NCBI RefSeq assembly: GCF_027923545.1
Contig: NZ_BROH01000001.1
Span: 124,001-188,000, forward strand
DNA length: 64,000 nt
Direction of reading: 5' to 3'
Source of the DNA: Sinisalibacter aestuarii
Lineage (GTDB): Bacteria; Pseudomonadota; Alphaproteobacteria; Rhodobacterales; Rhodobacteraceae
The notes under the pieces are model-generated. The model did not search any database. It saw nothing but the letters and a program-made list of their open reading frames with translations, and had not been told where the DNA came from. Within the stretch, counting starts at the first letter, position 1; each line of letters begins with the position of its first letter. This document shows positions 53,577 to 62,243 of this stretch, in pieces. A program made the translations under genes and the position numbers.

Positions 53577-54716
53577 CTAGCGCAGCTCCGGCGCGGGAAA
53601 CTCGCCGCGTTTATACGGCCCCCAATCGGTGATTTCGGGGTAGTGGTCGGCCCGCCATTTGCGCACGCGCGGGTTCATCACCCGCCGCCAGAGCGGCGGC
53701 ACCATCGCCACAAAGCCCATCGCCGCATACCCGAAGGGCAATTGCGGCGCTTCGGCGTCGGGATAGGTCTGCAGCAGCGGGTAGCGCCGGGCGGGCTTGT
53801 AGTGGTGATCGGAATGGCGTTGCAGGTTGATGAACTGCCAGCTCGTCGCCCGGTGATCGGCGTTCCAGCTATGGTGCGGGCGCACCGGCTCGTATTTGCC
53901 GTCACCCAGATATTTGCGGGTCAGCCCGTAATGCTCCACGTAATTGGTCATTTCGAGCTGCCAGATCGCCACGATGGCCTGGAACGCGAACAGCCCCAGC
54001 CCCTCCCAGCCGCCGACCAGCACGGCAAGGATCGCCGCGCCCGCCTGCAGCGCCCAGTAGCGCCAGAACGGATTGGCCCCGTCGAGCGGCGCAAGATCGC
54101 GCCGCGCCAGCTTCGCGGTTTCGGCGTGCCAGGCCGAGGTCAGCCCGGTGAACAGCACCCGGACGAAATAGCGGTGAAAGCCTTCGTTATAGCGCGCCGT
54201 CACCCCGTCGCGCCGCGTGCCCACCCAGGGGTGGTGCACCAGCAGATGTTCGGTGCGGAAGTGGGAATAGAGCACCGTGGCGAGCAGCAGGTCGGCGAGC
54301 CAGCGCTCGAACCTGTCGGACTGGTGCAGAAGCTCATGGGCATAGACAATCCCGACCGATCCCGAAAGCACGCCCACACCGAAGAACACGCCGAGCTTTT
54401 CCCAGCCGGTGAGGTGGTCGGACCCGGTCACATACCAGATCGTGCCGTAGATCATCGCCACCTGGATCGGCAGCCAGATCCAGGTGATGACCTTGTACCA
54501 GAACAGATCGGCGTCGCGGGTCTCAAGGTCGGGGTTGTCGGAATTGCGCCCGAGCACGGCATCGAGCGCGGTATAGAGCCACCACGCACCGGCGGGCGGC
54601 AGCAAGAGCGCCCAGCCGCCATAGGTGGCTGACAGCCACACAAGCGGCAGGAGCAGGAGCGACACCCAATAGGGCACCGCATGGCGGAAACTGGCAACTT
54701 CGGTAGCGGGAACCAT
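53577..54716 (-). CDS. alkB: Alkane 1-monooxygenase
   Basis: 379 residues from the ATG after AAAGGG. AlkB is a membrane di-iron enzyme that hydroxylates medium-chain alkanes at the terminal carbon. The histidine boxes are in order: HELLHQ, EHLLVHHPW, LQRHSDHH, plus the AlkB-specific NYVEHYGL. Six membrane segments are expected. No rubredoxin or rubredoxin-reductase gene is adjacent, so electron donors must come from elsewhere. Single gene, convergent with ccrM, followed on the same strand by nothing related. Confidence 0.88.
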   Translation of the reverse strand: MVPATEVASFRHAVPYWVSLLLLPLVWLSATYGGWALLLPPAGAWWLYTALDAVLGRNSDNPDLETRDADLFWYKVITWIWLPIQVAMIYGTIWYVTGSDHLTGWEKLGVFFGVGVLSGSVGIVYAHELLHQSDRFERWLADLLLATVLYSHFRTEHLLVHHPWVGTRRDGVTARYNEGFHRYFVRVLFTGLTSAWHAETAKLARRDLAPLDGANPFWRYWALQAGAAILAVLVGGWEGLGLFAFQAIVAIWQLEMTNYVEHYGLTRKYLGDGKYEPVRPHHSWNADHRATSWQFINLQRHSDHHYKPARRYPLLQTYPDAEAPQLPFGYAAMGFVAMVPPLWRRVMNPRVRKWRADHYPEITDWGPYKRGEFPAPELR

Positions 54717-54783
54717 AACACACCCTTTCAGACTGCCCTGAGCATACGCGGCGGGATGCATCGGCTCAACGGGTGCGGCAATG

Positions 54784-55842
54784 TCACTCGGCGGCGCCGA
54801 ACGACAGCCGCGCGAGGTCGTAGGCCTTGCGCATCACCGTCGGCAGATCGGTCGGGCGCAGGCGGGGCACGAAACTGCCGCGCACGGGCCGGCAATCGGC
54901 GGGCAGATCGGCCACCCGCAGCGCAAGGCGCAGGTGGAAATGGGTGAAGGTGTGGCGCACCTCTTCGCCTGGATCGCGCCAATTGGCCGCGACCGGGGGC
55001 AGATCCTCGGCCGTGTCGCCCCAGACGCCGCCGGGCCAGCCCAGCATACCGCCGAGCAGCCCGCTTTCGGGCCGTGTCTCCAACAGCCAGGCGCCGTCTT
55101 CGCGCCGCCCGACATAGGCAATGCCCAGACGCACGGGCTTGGGCTTTTTCGCTTCGCGGGCGGGCAGATCGGCGGCGATCCCCGCCGCGCGCGCCTGACA
55201 CGGTTCGCGCCATGGGCAGATGCCGCAGGCGGGCGATTTTGGGGTGCAGATCGTCGCGCCCAGATCCATCACCGCCTGCGCATAATCGCCGGGGCGTGTG
55301 GCGGGCGTCATTGCGGCGGCCTTGTCGCGCATCTCCGGCTTTGCCCGCGGCAGCGGCGTTTCGATCCGGAAGAGCCGCGCCATGACCCGCTCCACATTGC
55401 CGTCCACCACCGGCTCGGGCCGGTCGAAGGCGATGGCGGCAATGGCCCCGGCCGTATAGGGGCCGATGCCCGGCAGGGCGCGCAGCCCCTCGGCGGAATC
55501 GGGAAACACGCCACCCAGCTCCCCCGCCACCACGCGGGCGCATTTGAGCAGGTTGCGGGCGCGGGCGTAGTAGCCGAGCCCGGCCCATTCGCCCATCACC
55601 CGCGCATCGTCGGCCGCCGCGAGCGCCGCAACATCGGGCCAGAGCGCCATGAAGCGGGTGAAGTAATCGCGCACCGCCGCCACCGTGGTTTGCTGCAGCA
55701 TGATCTCCGACAGCCAGACGGCATAGGGATCGGGCAGGATGCCCGCCGCGCGCTGTGCCGGGTTCACGCGCCACGGCAGCACCCGGGCGTGGCGGTCATA
55801 CCAGCCCAGCAATTCCTCCGCCATCTCGCCCGCGTCACGCAT
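54784..55842 (-). CDS. mutY: A/G-specific adenine glycosylase
   Basis: 352 residues. MutY removes adenine paired with 8-oxoguanine. The helix-hairpin-helix GxPG loop with the catalytic Asp is LPGIGPYTAGAIAAIAF and VVDGNVERVM; catalytic Glu is in WLSEIMLQQTTV; the 4Fe-4S ligands follow as CTPKSPACGICPWREPC. The C-terminal Nudix-like domain reads the opposite base (GIAYVGRREDGAWLLETRPE). Divergent from the DciA-like gene. Confidence 0.95.
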   Translation of the reverse strand: MRDAGEMAEELLGWYDRHARVLPWRVNPAQRAAGILPDPYAVWLSEIMLQQTTVAAVRDYFTRFMALWPDVAALAAADDARVMGEWAGLGYYARARNLLKCARVVAGELGGVFPDSAEGLRALPGIGPYTAGAIAAIAFDRPEPVVDGNVERVMARLFRIETPLPRAKPEMRDKAAAMTPATRPGDYAQAVMDLGATICTPKSPACGICPWREPCQARAAGIAADLPAREAKKPKPVRLGIAYVGRREDGAWLLETRPESGLLGGMLGWPGGVWGDTAEDLPPVAANWRDPGEEVRHTFTHFHLRLALRVADLPADCRPVRGSFVPRLRPTDLPTVMRKAYDLARLSFGAAE

Positions 55843-55921
55843 GTGTTATGTCCTGTCAGTGCTTTGAAGTGGCATGACCTTGCCGCGCGGCTTAGTATCC
55901 CACAAGCACATGAGGATGCCA

Positions 55922-56455
55922 GTGACGACCAGGCAAACAGACAAACCGGAGCGTCGGCGGCGAGGGTTCGAGCGTACCTCGGCCCTGCTCACCCAGCGCA
56001 TCCGCGAGGCAGGCGAAGCCCGGGGCTTTGCCGTGACCCGTCTGCTCACCCATTGGGACGAAATCGCCGGGCCGGACATCGCCCGCATCGCCCGGCCCGT
56101 CGAGGTCAATTATGGCCGCTCCGGCGGGTTCGGCGCCACGCTGGTTCTGCTCACCACCGGGGCCAACGCGCCGATGCTGGACATGCAGAAGGAGCGCATC
56201 CGCGAGAAGGTGAACGCCACCTACGGCTATGCCGCGATCTCGCGCGTGCGGCTCACCCAGACCGCGCCCACCGGCTTTGCCGAGGGGCAGGCCCAGTTCA
56301 CCCGGCAGCCGAAGCCCGCGCCCCGTGCGCCGGACCCCGAGATTGCCGCCCGCGCGCATGAAAGCGCGGCGGGCATCGAAAACGCCGATCTGCGCGAAGC
56401 CCTTGAGGCGCTGGCGCAAAACGTTCTATCCCGCCGGAAACACCCGGCCGACTGA
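55922..56455 (+). CDS. DUF721 (DciA-like) protein
   Basis: 177 residues from a GTG with GAGG upstream; ATGs at 55910 or 55874 are alternatives. DUF721 covers DciA, the bacterial loader of replicative helicase where DnaC is absent. The N-terminal basic RRRRGFERTSALLTQRIREA leads into the domain with RLLTHWDEIAGPDIA and LVLLTTGANAPMLDMQKERI, and a Pro/Ala linker and helical tail follow. In alphaproteobacteria the DUF721 gene next to mutY and a dsbA-like gene is a recurrent arrangement. Confidence 0.78.
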   Translation: MTTRQTDKPERRRRGFERTSALLTQRIREAGEARGFAVTRLLTHWDEIAGPDIARIARPVEVNYGRSGGFGATLVLLTTGANAPMLDMQKERIREKVNATYGYAAISRVRLTQTAPTGFAEGQAQFTRQPKPAPRAPDPEIAARAHESAAGIENADLREALEALAQNVLSRRKHPAD

Positions 56456-56465
56456 AAGGTAACAC

Positions 56466-57125
56466 ATGACCCGTATCCTGCCTGCCATCGCAGCCCTGAT
56501 CCTCGTTCTCGCCGGCGGCGCCTGGCTGTCTGGCCGCTCCGCGACCGACGCGCTCGTCGCCCCCGCTCTGGGGCAGGACGCGGCAGCCGATGTGGAGCTG
56601 ATGCCCGACTACGTGCTCGGCGACGACGCCGCGCCGGTAACGGTGATCGAATACGCTTCCTTCACCTGCCCGCATTGCGCCAACTTCCACGGCGACCAGT
56701 TCAAGAAGCTGAAAACGAATTACATCGACACCGGCAAGGTGCGCTTCATTCACCGCGAAGTGTATTTTGACCGGTTCGGGCTCTGGGGCGGGCTGCTCGC
56801 CAATTGCGGCGGCGAGGTGCGGTATTTCGGCATTGCCGGCATGCTCTACGACCAGCAGAAAGACTGGATCGGTTCGGGCGACCCGACCGAGATTCTCGCC
56901 AACCTGACCAAGATGGGCAAGACCGCCGGCCTCACCGAAGAGCAGGTCGATGCCTGCCTGAAGGATGAGGCGCTGGCCACCCGGCTCGTCGCCACCTTCC
57001 AGGCCCATGCCGAGACCGATGACATCAACGCCACGCCGACGCTGATCATCGACGGCGACAAGCACTCGAACATGTCGTTCAACGACCTCGCCGCGATCAT
57101 CGACGAGAAACTGGCCGACAGCTAA
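56466..57125 (+). CDS. Periplasmic DsbA-family thiol:disulfide oxidoreductase
   Basis: 219 residues, eleven bases after the DUF721 stop, so likely one operon. An N-terminal signal or membrane anchor (ILPAIAALILVLAGGAWLSG) leads to a thioredoxin fold with an inserted helical domain. The redox site is SFTCPHCANFH (CPHC as in DsbA) and the cis-Pro loop NATPTLII. It resembles the thioredoxin_4 (DsbG/BdbD-like) branch, which oxidises or isomerises periplasmic disulfides. Convergent with lpxK; the stop codons share bases 57122-57125. Confidence 0.88.
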   Translation: MTRILPAIAALILVLAGGAWLSGRSATDALVAPALGQDAAADVELMPDYVLGDDAAPVTVIEYASFTCPHCANFHGDQFKKLKTNYIDTGKVRFIHREVYFDRFGLWGGLLANCGGEVRYFGIAGMLYDQQKDWIGSGDPTEILANLTKMGKTAGLTEEQVDACLKDEALATRLVATFQAHAETDDINATPTLIIDGDKHSNMSFNDLAAIIDEKLADS

Positions 57126-58048
57126 GCCAGCAACGCCTCGAATGCGGCCCAGTCGCCGAGTTCGAGGCGCACCGGCAGGCTCACCACCTTCTGGCGAAAG
57201 GCGCGGGGCAGACGCACCGCGTCTTTTTCCGTTGTAACAAGCTGGGCACGGGCCGAGCGCGCCTCATTTTCGAGCCGCGTCATCAGCGCCGGGGTGAGGT
57301 CCTGATGATCGGTGAGCGCCTGCGCGCGCACGAGGTTGGCGCCCAGACCTTTCAGCGTGGCGAAGAAGCGCTCCGGCGCACCGATCCCGGCAAAGGCGAC
57401 CACGTCGAGCCCCTCCCAGTCCATTCCCGTGGGCAGGGGCGCGAGGTGTGCGGCGGCGATGGGGCAGGGCAGGCGCACGGCCCATTTGGCGGCAAACTCC
57501 GCCTGCGCGCGGTCCGGGCCGATGGCCACCAGCAGATCGGCCCCGGCAAGCCCGTCAGACAGCCTGCGCTTCAACGGACCGAGCGGCCAGGCATAGCCAT
57601 TGCCAAAGCCACGCAGCGCATCCTCGACCAGCACGCGCGCCTTCGCACCCGGCAGATCTCCGTCAAACACCACGATCCCGGCGCCCGCCTCAGCCGCCGC
57701 GCGGACCCCCTCGGCCGGGTCGGCGGCGATCCAGGTGGGTGCGAAAGCGGCGATCAGCAGCGGCTCGTCGCCCACGCGCGACGGATCGTCGTGGCGTTCG
57801 TCGACCATCGCGGGCGCACCCGGCCCATTCGTCACCACATGCACCGCCCGGCCCTGCATGGCGAGCCGCTGGGCAATAGCGATCACCGTCGGCGTCTTGC
57901 CGGTGCCGCCGAGCGACAGGCTGGTGACCGAGATCACCGGCACCGGCGGCAGGCGGGCGGGTGCAGCTGGCAAACGGCGGCCCGGTGCGAGCGGGCCGAG
58001 GAGGCGCAGCAGCGGCCCCGCCGGGCGATACCAGAACACCGGCGCCAA
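57122..58048 (-). CDS. lpxK: LpxK-family protein with altered motifs
   Basis: 308 residues from a TTG with GGGGGGTG upstream. LpxK phosphorylates lipid A at 4'. The P-loop SLGGTGKTPTVIA, GDEPLLIAAF, FGNGYAWPLGPLKR, LVTTEKDAVRLP and the TDHQDLTPA segment with its His are intact. But the usual SRGYG block reads TNGPGAP and is shortened, and the DDGFQ block reads FDGDLPG. The product is clearly homologous but may have a different acceptor or weak activity. Three bases after waaA, same operon. Confidence 0.78.
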   Translation of the reverse strand: MAPVFWYRPAGPLLRLLGPLAPGRRLPAAPARLPPVPVISVTSLSLGGTGKTPTVIAIAQRLAMQGRAVHVVTNGPGAPAMVDERHDDPSRVGDEPLLIAAFAPTWIAADPAEGVRAAAEAGAGIVVFDGDLPGAKARVLVEDALRGFGNGYAWPLGPLKRRLSDGLAGADLLVAIGPDRAQAEFAAKWAVRLPCPIAAAHLAPLPTGMDWEGLDVVAFAGIGAPERFFATLKGLGANLVRAQALTDHQDLTPALMTRLENEARSARAQLVTTEKDAVRLPRAFRQKVVSLPVRLELGDWAAFEALLA

Positions 58049-58051
58049 TGC

Positions 58052-59344
58052 TCACACCCCCCGCTTATCGAGCGCCTCGATCACCAGTGCGACGATCCGG
58101 TCGGTCGCCTCGGCACCGGAGGTGGTCACCTCCCAGGCCGCTGCCGCCATCTCGGCCACCTTGTCGGGGGAAAGCAGGAATTCCACAGCGCGGGCAAGGC
58201 TGGCGGTATCGGCCACGGCACGGGCCGCCCCGGCATCGCGCAGCCGCTCGTAGCTTTCGCGCCACAGCCCCAGATGCGGGCCAAACAGCACCGCCGAGCC
58301 AAGCGCCGCAGCCTCGAACGGGTTGCGCGCGCCTTGTTCGCCCATCAGCGTGCCGCCCATCAGCGAAATCGGCGACAGCCGATACCACAGGCCAAGCTCG
58401 TCGCCGAGATCGGCCACGAAGATCTCCACCTCCGGCTCCGGCTCATCGTCGCCCGAGCGCAGGCCGACGACCCAGCCATCGGCCTCCAGCGCGGCGGCGA
58501 GCGCCGGGCCGTCTTCCAACGGGTCGGGCACGAGAACGAGCAGCAGCCGATGCGCCCCGCGCATCGCCTGCCGGTGCGCCTCGACCACCATCTGCACCTC
58601 GCCCGCCGTCGCCCCGGCGGCGAGCCAGACCGGGCGCGCGGCGAGAATTTCGGCGATGGTGTCGCGTTCGGCCTGGCTGCAGGGGAGCGGCGCGGTGCCT
58701 TCCTGGAGGAACCCCATCGCCTCGATCCGATCTTCGGCCACGCCCAGCGCCCTGAGCCCCGCCGCGGCCCGCTCATCGCCGGCAAGAACATGCGAAAAGC
58801 GCTTCAGGAGCGCCCGGCGCAGCCCCGGAAACCAGCGCCAGCCGGGCCGTTCGGGCACCCGTGCATCGACCAGAAACATCTCGATCCCGGCCCGCCCCGC
58901 CGCTTCGATCAGGGCCGGTTCCAGTCGGTTATCGGCCCAGACGGCCAGATCGGGCCGCCAATGCTGGAGGAAGGTATCGACCCCGGGGCCGGTGCCATAG
59001 GGCGAGAATTGCAGCGCCACATCGCGCGGCAGGCGGGCGGCGAGGAGTTCGTCCGGCCCGTGGCGCGCGGTGGTGATGAGCACGCCCAGATCGTCGCGCT
59101 CCTCGCGCAGACGGTCGATCAGTTCGGGAATGCCCAGCGCCTCGGCCTCGCTGCCCACATGCAGCCAGACGAGCGGACCCGGCGGGCGCGGCAGGCTCGT
59201 CGCGCCCAGCCGCTCGCTGCCGCGGTCGGCATCCTCGCGACCGGCCGCCAATTCGCGCTGGAGCCGCCGCTCGGCGCGGCTGCGCCCGCCCGGTCTTTGC
59301 GACGCCAGAAACAGCGCAAGGGCTATGCCGGGATGCGACGCCAC
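58052..59344 (-). CDS. waaA: WaaA (Kdo transferase)-family protein, divergent
   Basis: 430 residues from a GTG after GGGAGG. WaaA adds Kdo to lipid IVA. The GT-B fold is recognisable from WLHVGSEAEALGIPELIDRL (catalytic Glu aligned to that of SVGE) through GGTLMGEQGARNPFEAAALG and LFGPHLGLWRESYERL. However, the second block ETELWPN reads ADNRLEPA, GNLKFD reads GFLQEG, and AASTHPGEE reads AAGATAGEV. The N-terminal membrane anchor is also weak. Probably a diverged paralogue co-transcribed with the equally altered lpxK; a canonical gene may exist elsewhere. Confidence 0.72.
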   Translation of the reverse strand: MASHPGIALALFLASQRPGGRSRAERRLQRELAAGREDADRGSERLGATSLPRPPGPLVWLHVGSEAEALGIPELIDRLREERDDLGVLITTARHGPDELLAARLPRDVALQFSPYGTGPGVDTFLQHWRPDLAVWADNRLEPALIEAAGRAGIEMFLVDARVPERPGWRWFPGLRRALLKRFSHVLAGDERAAAGLRALGVAEDRIEAMGFLQEGTAPLPCSQAERDTIAEILAARPVWLAAGATAGEVQMVVEAHRQAMRGAHRLLLVLVPDPLEDGPALAAALEADGWVVGLRSGDDEPEPEVEIFVADLGDELGLWYRLSPISLMGGTLMGEQGARNPFEAAALGSAVLFGPHLGLWRESYERLRDAGAARAVADTASLARAVEFLLSPDKVAEMAAAAWEVTTSGAEATDRIVALVIEALDKRGV

Positions 59345-59458
59345 GGCCTACCTCCCACCCGGTTGCTTCGCCATGCGGTGGGGGTGCATCGCCATTCGCC
59401 TTCCGCCCTGATCACCATCGGCGCGAGCCTAGTCGAAGGCGCGCAGAGGGAAAAGGGC

Positions 59459-59659
59459 TCAGGCGATCTCGCTTGCGGGGTAGCCCGCGTCTTTCATCGC
59501 AGCGAGAACCTCGGCGGTGGCCAGCGTGCTGTCGACCTCGACCTCGCGCGCCTCCATGTCAAAGCTCAGTTCGGCGCCCGCATCGGCGTCGAGCAGCGCG
59601 GTTTCGATCGTGGCCTTGCAATGGCCGCAGCTCATATCGGGAACGGAAAACTTGCTCAT
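59459..59659 (-). CDS. Heavy-metal-associated domain protein, copper chaperone type
   Basis: 66 residues, single HMA domain with MSCGHC as the copper ligand pair and the beta-alpha-beta-beta-alpha-beta layout. CopZ/Atx-type proteins carry Cu(I) to the exporter. It is divergent from copA with 142 bases between and probably shares the copper response. The motif SCGHC, rather than TCxxC, is typical of CopZ in alphaproteobacteria. Confidence 0.85.
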   Translation of the reverse strand: MSKFSVPDMSCGHCKATIETALLDADAGAELSFDMEAREVEVDSTLATAEVLAAMKDAGYPASEIA

Positions 59660-59741
59660 GGCGATCTCCTTCTTTGCACTCAGCTAGGAACGCGCCCACC
59701 CGCCGGTCAATGACAAATCCACGTGATATCGCGCTCAGCCC

Positions 59742-59772
59742 TTGACCTTCCAGTCATTGGAACCCTTACCTG
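59742..59772 (+). promoter_or_regulatory. CueR-type promoter of copA
   Basis: TTGACC (59742-59747), a 19-base spacer and TACCTG (59767-59772) give the overlong spacing typical of MerR-family promoters. The spacer holds CTTCC-N7-GGAAC, like the E. coli copA CueR box (CCTTCC-N7-GGAAGG). Located 30 bases before the copA start. cueR lies at the end of the operon. Confidence 0.75.
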
Positions 59773-59801
59773 TTGCGCGAATGCAAGAGCGGAGGCCCGC
59801 G

Positions 59802-62243
59802 ATGACCGATATGACCCTGCAAGTCGAAGGGATGACCTGCGCCGTCTGCGTGGGGAAGGTGGAACGTGCGCTCGATGAGCTTCCCTTCGTCCACGGCCAG
59901 GTGGTGAACCTCGCCGCCGAGAACGCCTCGTTCTCGCTCGACGATCCCGCCGACCTCGCCCGCACCGCCGAGGCGCTGGCCAAAGCGGGCTATCCGGTGG
60001 TGACCGACCACCTCGAATTTGCCGTCGAGGGGCTGGCCGATGCCGCCTCCGTCGCCAAGGTGGAGCAGGCGCTCACAGCCGCGCCGGGCGTGCTCTCGGC
60101 CAGCGTGAACCTTGCAACCGATACCGCAAGCGTGACCATCGCCGCCGGGGCCATCGCGCCCTCGCAGGTGGCGGGCCTGATCTCATCTGCTGGTTTCAAG
60201 GCTGCCCTGCGGTCGAGCGACGGGCAGGATGTGCAAAAGCGCAAGCAGGCCGAGATGACCCGGCTGGGCTGGCTCACGATTGTCGCCGCCGCTTTGACGC
60301 TGCCGGTTTTCATCGTCGAGATGGGCGGGCATCTCTACCCACCGTTCCACCACTGGGTGAACGCGACGATCGGGATGCAGACCTCGCGCATCGCGCAGTT
60401 TCTGCTGACCGCCATCGTGCTCGCCGGGCCGGGGCAAAGGTTTTTCACCAAGGGCATCCCGCAGCTTCTGCACGGCTCGCCAGACATGAACTCGCTGGTG
60501 GCGATGGGCACCTCGGCGGCCTTCGCCTATTCGACGCTGGCCACCTTCGCGCCGGGGCTGTTCCCCGAAGGCACGGCGAATGTGTATTTCGAAAGCGCCT
60601 CTGTGATCATCGTGCTGATCCTGTTCGGGCGCTGGATGGAGGCGCGCGCCAAGGGGCGCACGGGCGCCGCGATCCGTGCGTTGATGCAGTTGCAGCCAAA
60701 GACGGCGCGGGTCGAGCGCGATGGCGGTGCGGTGGAAATCTCCGCCGATGAGATCCGCCCCGGCGACGTGATCGTGCTGCGCCCCGGCGAAGCGGTGGCC
60801 GCCGATGGCACGGTGCTGTCAGGCGAGAGCCATATCGACGAGAGCATGATCACCGGCGAGCCGCTCGCCGTGGCCAAGGGGCCGGGCGACGCGGTGACCG
60901 GCGGCACCGTCAACACCACCGGCGCACTGCGCATCGAGGCCACCCGCGTGGGGGCCGATACCACGCTGGCGCAGATCATCCGGCTGGTGGAACAGGCGCA
61001 GGGGGCAAAACTGCCGATCCAGTCCACCGTCGACCGGATCACGCGCTGGTTCGTGCCCGCGGTGATGAGCGCGGCGGCGCTCACCTTTCTCGCCTGGCTC
61101 GCCTTCGGGCCGAGCCCTGCGCTGAGCTTTGCGCTGATTGCCGGGGTGAGCGTGCTCGTCATCGCCTGCCCCTGCGCGATGGGGCTGGCCACGCCCACCT
61201 CGATCATGGTCGGCACCGGGCGGGGGGCCGAGCTTGGGGTGCTGTTCCGCAAGGGCGATGCGCTTCAGGTCATGGAAGGGGTGAAGGTGGTGGCCTTCGA
61301 CAAGACCGGCACGCTCACCGAGGGCCGCCCGGCGCTGACCGACATCGTGCTCGCCGATGGCCAGGACGAAGCCGGGGTGCTGCGGCTGGTGGCCGCCGCG
61401 GAGGCGCAATCGGAGCATCCGCTGGCCGCTGCGATCCTTGCGGCCGCTGAGGAACGTGGGCTGGCCCTGCCGGAAACCGAGAGCTTCCGCGCCCTGCCCG
61501 GCTTTGGTATCCGCGCCGGCATCGGCGGGCGCAACGTGGCGGTGGGGGCCGCCCGCCTGATGGAGCGTGAAAAGATCGAGCTGGGCGCACTGGCCGAGGC
61601 CGGCGCCGCGTTGGCGGCGGATGGCAAGACGCCGCTCTATGTCGGGATCGACGGCGTGGCGGCGGCGGTGATCGCCGTGGCCGACCCGATCAAGGACAGC
61701 ACGCCAGAAGCCATCGCCGCGCTGCACCGCGAAGGGCTGGAAGTGGCGATGATCACCGGCGATACGCGCGCCACCGCCGACGCCATCGCCCGGCGGCTGG
61801 GGATCGACCACGTGACCGCCGAGGTGCTGCCGCGCGGCAAGGTCTCGGCCATCGAGGCCCTGCGTGCGGCGCACGGGGCCACCGCCTTTGTCGGCGATGG
61901 GATCAACGACGCTCCGGCGCTCGCCGCCGCCGATATCGGTCTGGCCATCGGTACCGGCACCGATGTGGCCATCGGCGCAGCCGATGTGGTGCTTGCCTCG
62001 GGCGAGATCACCGGGGTGGCCACCGCGATCACATTATCGCGACAGACGATGCGCAATATCCGCCAAAACCTGTTCTGGGCCTTCGGCTATAACGTGGTGC
62101 TGATCCCGGTCGCCGCCGGGCTGCTCTATCCGTTCGGCGGGCCGATGCTCTCACCGATGCTGGCGGCCTTCGCGATGGCGATGTCGTCCACCTTCGTATT
62201 GACCAACGCGCTGAGGTTGCGCCGGGCGGGGGTGCGGGCATGA
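59802..62243 (+). CDS. copA: Cu(I)-exporting P-type ATPase
   Basis: 813 residues from the ATG after GGAGG; a TTG at 59742 falls in the promoter. CopA pumps Cu(I) from the cytosol to the periplasm. The first HMA domain has GMTCAVC. The second (residues about 75-140) has GLADAASVAKVE where CxxC is expected, so it cannot bind copper. The core is intact: CPCAMGLATP in the transport segment, DKTGTLTEG phosphorylation site, SEHPLA, and GDGINDAPALAAADIGLAIG. Co-transcribed with cueR (ATGA overlap). Confidence 0.93.
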   Translation: MTDMTLQVEGMTCAVCVGKVERALDELPFVHGQVVNLAAENASFSLDDPADLARTAEALAKAGYPVVTDHLEFAVEGLADAASVAKVEQALTAAPGVLSASVNLATDTASVTIAAGAIAPSQVAGLISSAGFKAALRSSDGQDVQKRKQAEMTRLGWLTIVAAALTLPVFIVEMGGHLYPPFHHWVNATIGMQTSRIAQFLLTAIVLAGPGQRFFTKGIPQLLHGSPDMNSLVAMGTSAAFAYSTLATFAPGLFPEGTANVYFESASVIIVLILFGRWMEARAKGRTGAAIRALMQLQPKTARVERDGGAVEISADEIRPGDVIVLRPGEAVAADGTVLSGESHIDESMITGEPLAVAKGPGDAVTGGTVNTTGALRIEATRVGADTTLAQIIRLVEQAQGAKLPIQSTVDRITRWFVPAVMSAAALTFLAWLAFGPSPALSFALIAGVSVLVIACPCAMGLATPTSIMVGTGRGAELGVLFRKGDALQVMEGVKVVAFDKTGTLTEGRPALTDIVLADGQDEAGVLRLVAAAEAQSEHPLAAAILAAAEERGLALPETESFRALPGFGIRAGIGGRNVAVGAARLMEREKIELGALAEAGAALAADGKTPLYVGIDGVAAAVIAVADPIKDSTPEAIAALHREGLEVAMITGDTRATADAIARRLGIDHVTAEVLPRGKVSAIEALRAAHGATAFVGDGINDAPALAAADIGLAIGTGTDVAIGAADVVLASGEITGVATAITLSRQTMRNIRQNLFWAFGYNVVLIPVAAGLLYPFGGPMLSPMLAAFAMAMSSTFVLTNALRLRRAGVRA

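Noticed and set aside
57305-59713. Long plus-strand open frame of about 800 codons opposite lpxK-waaA
   Set aside because: It is antisense to two recognisable genes, has low-complexity Arg/Gly/Ala-rich product and no start signal.
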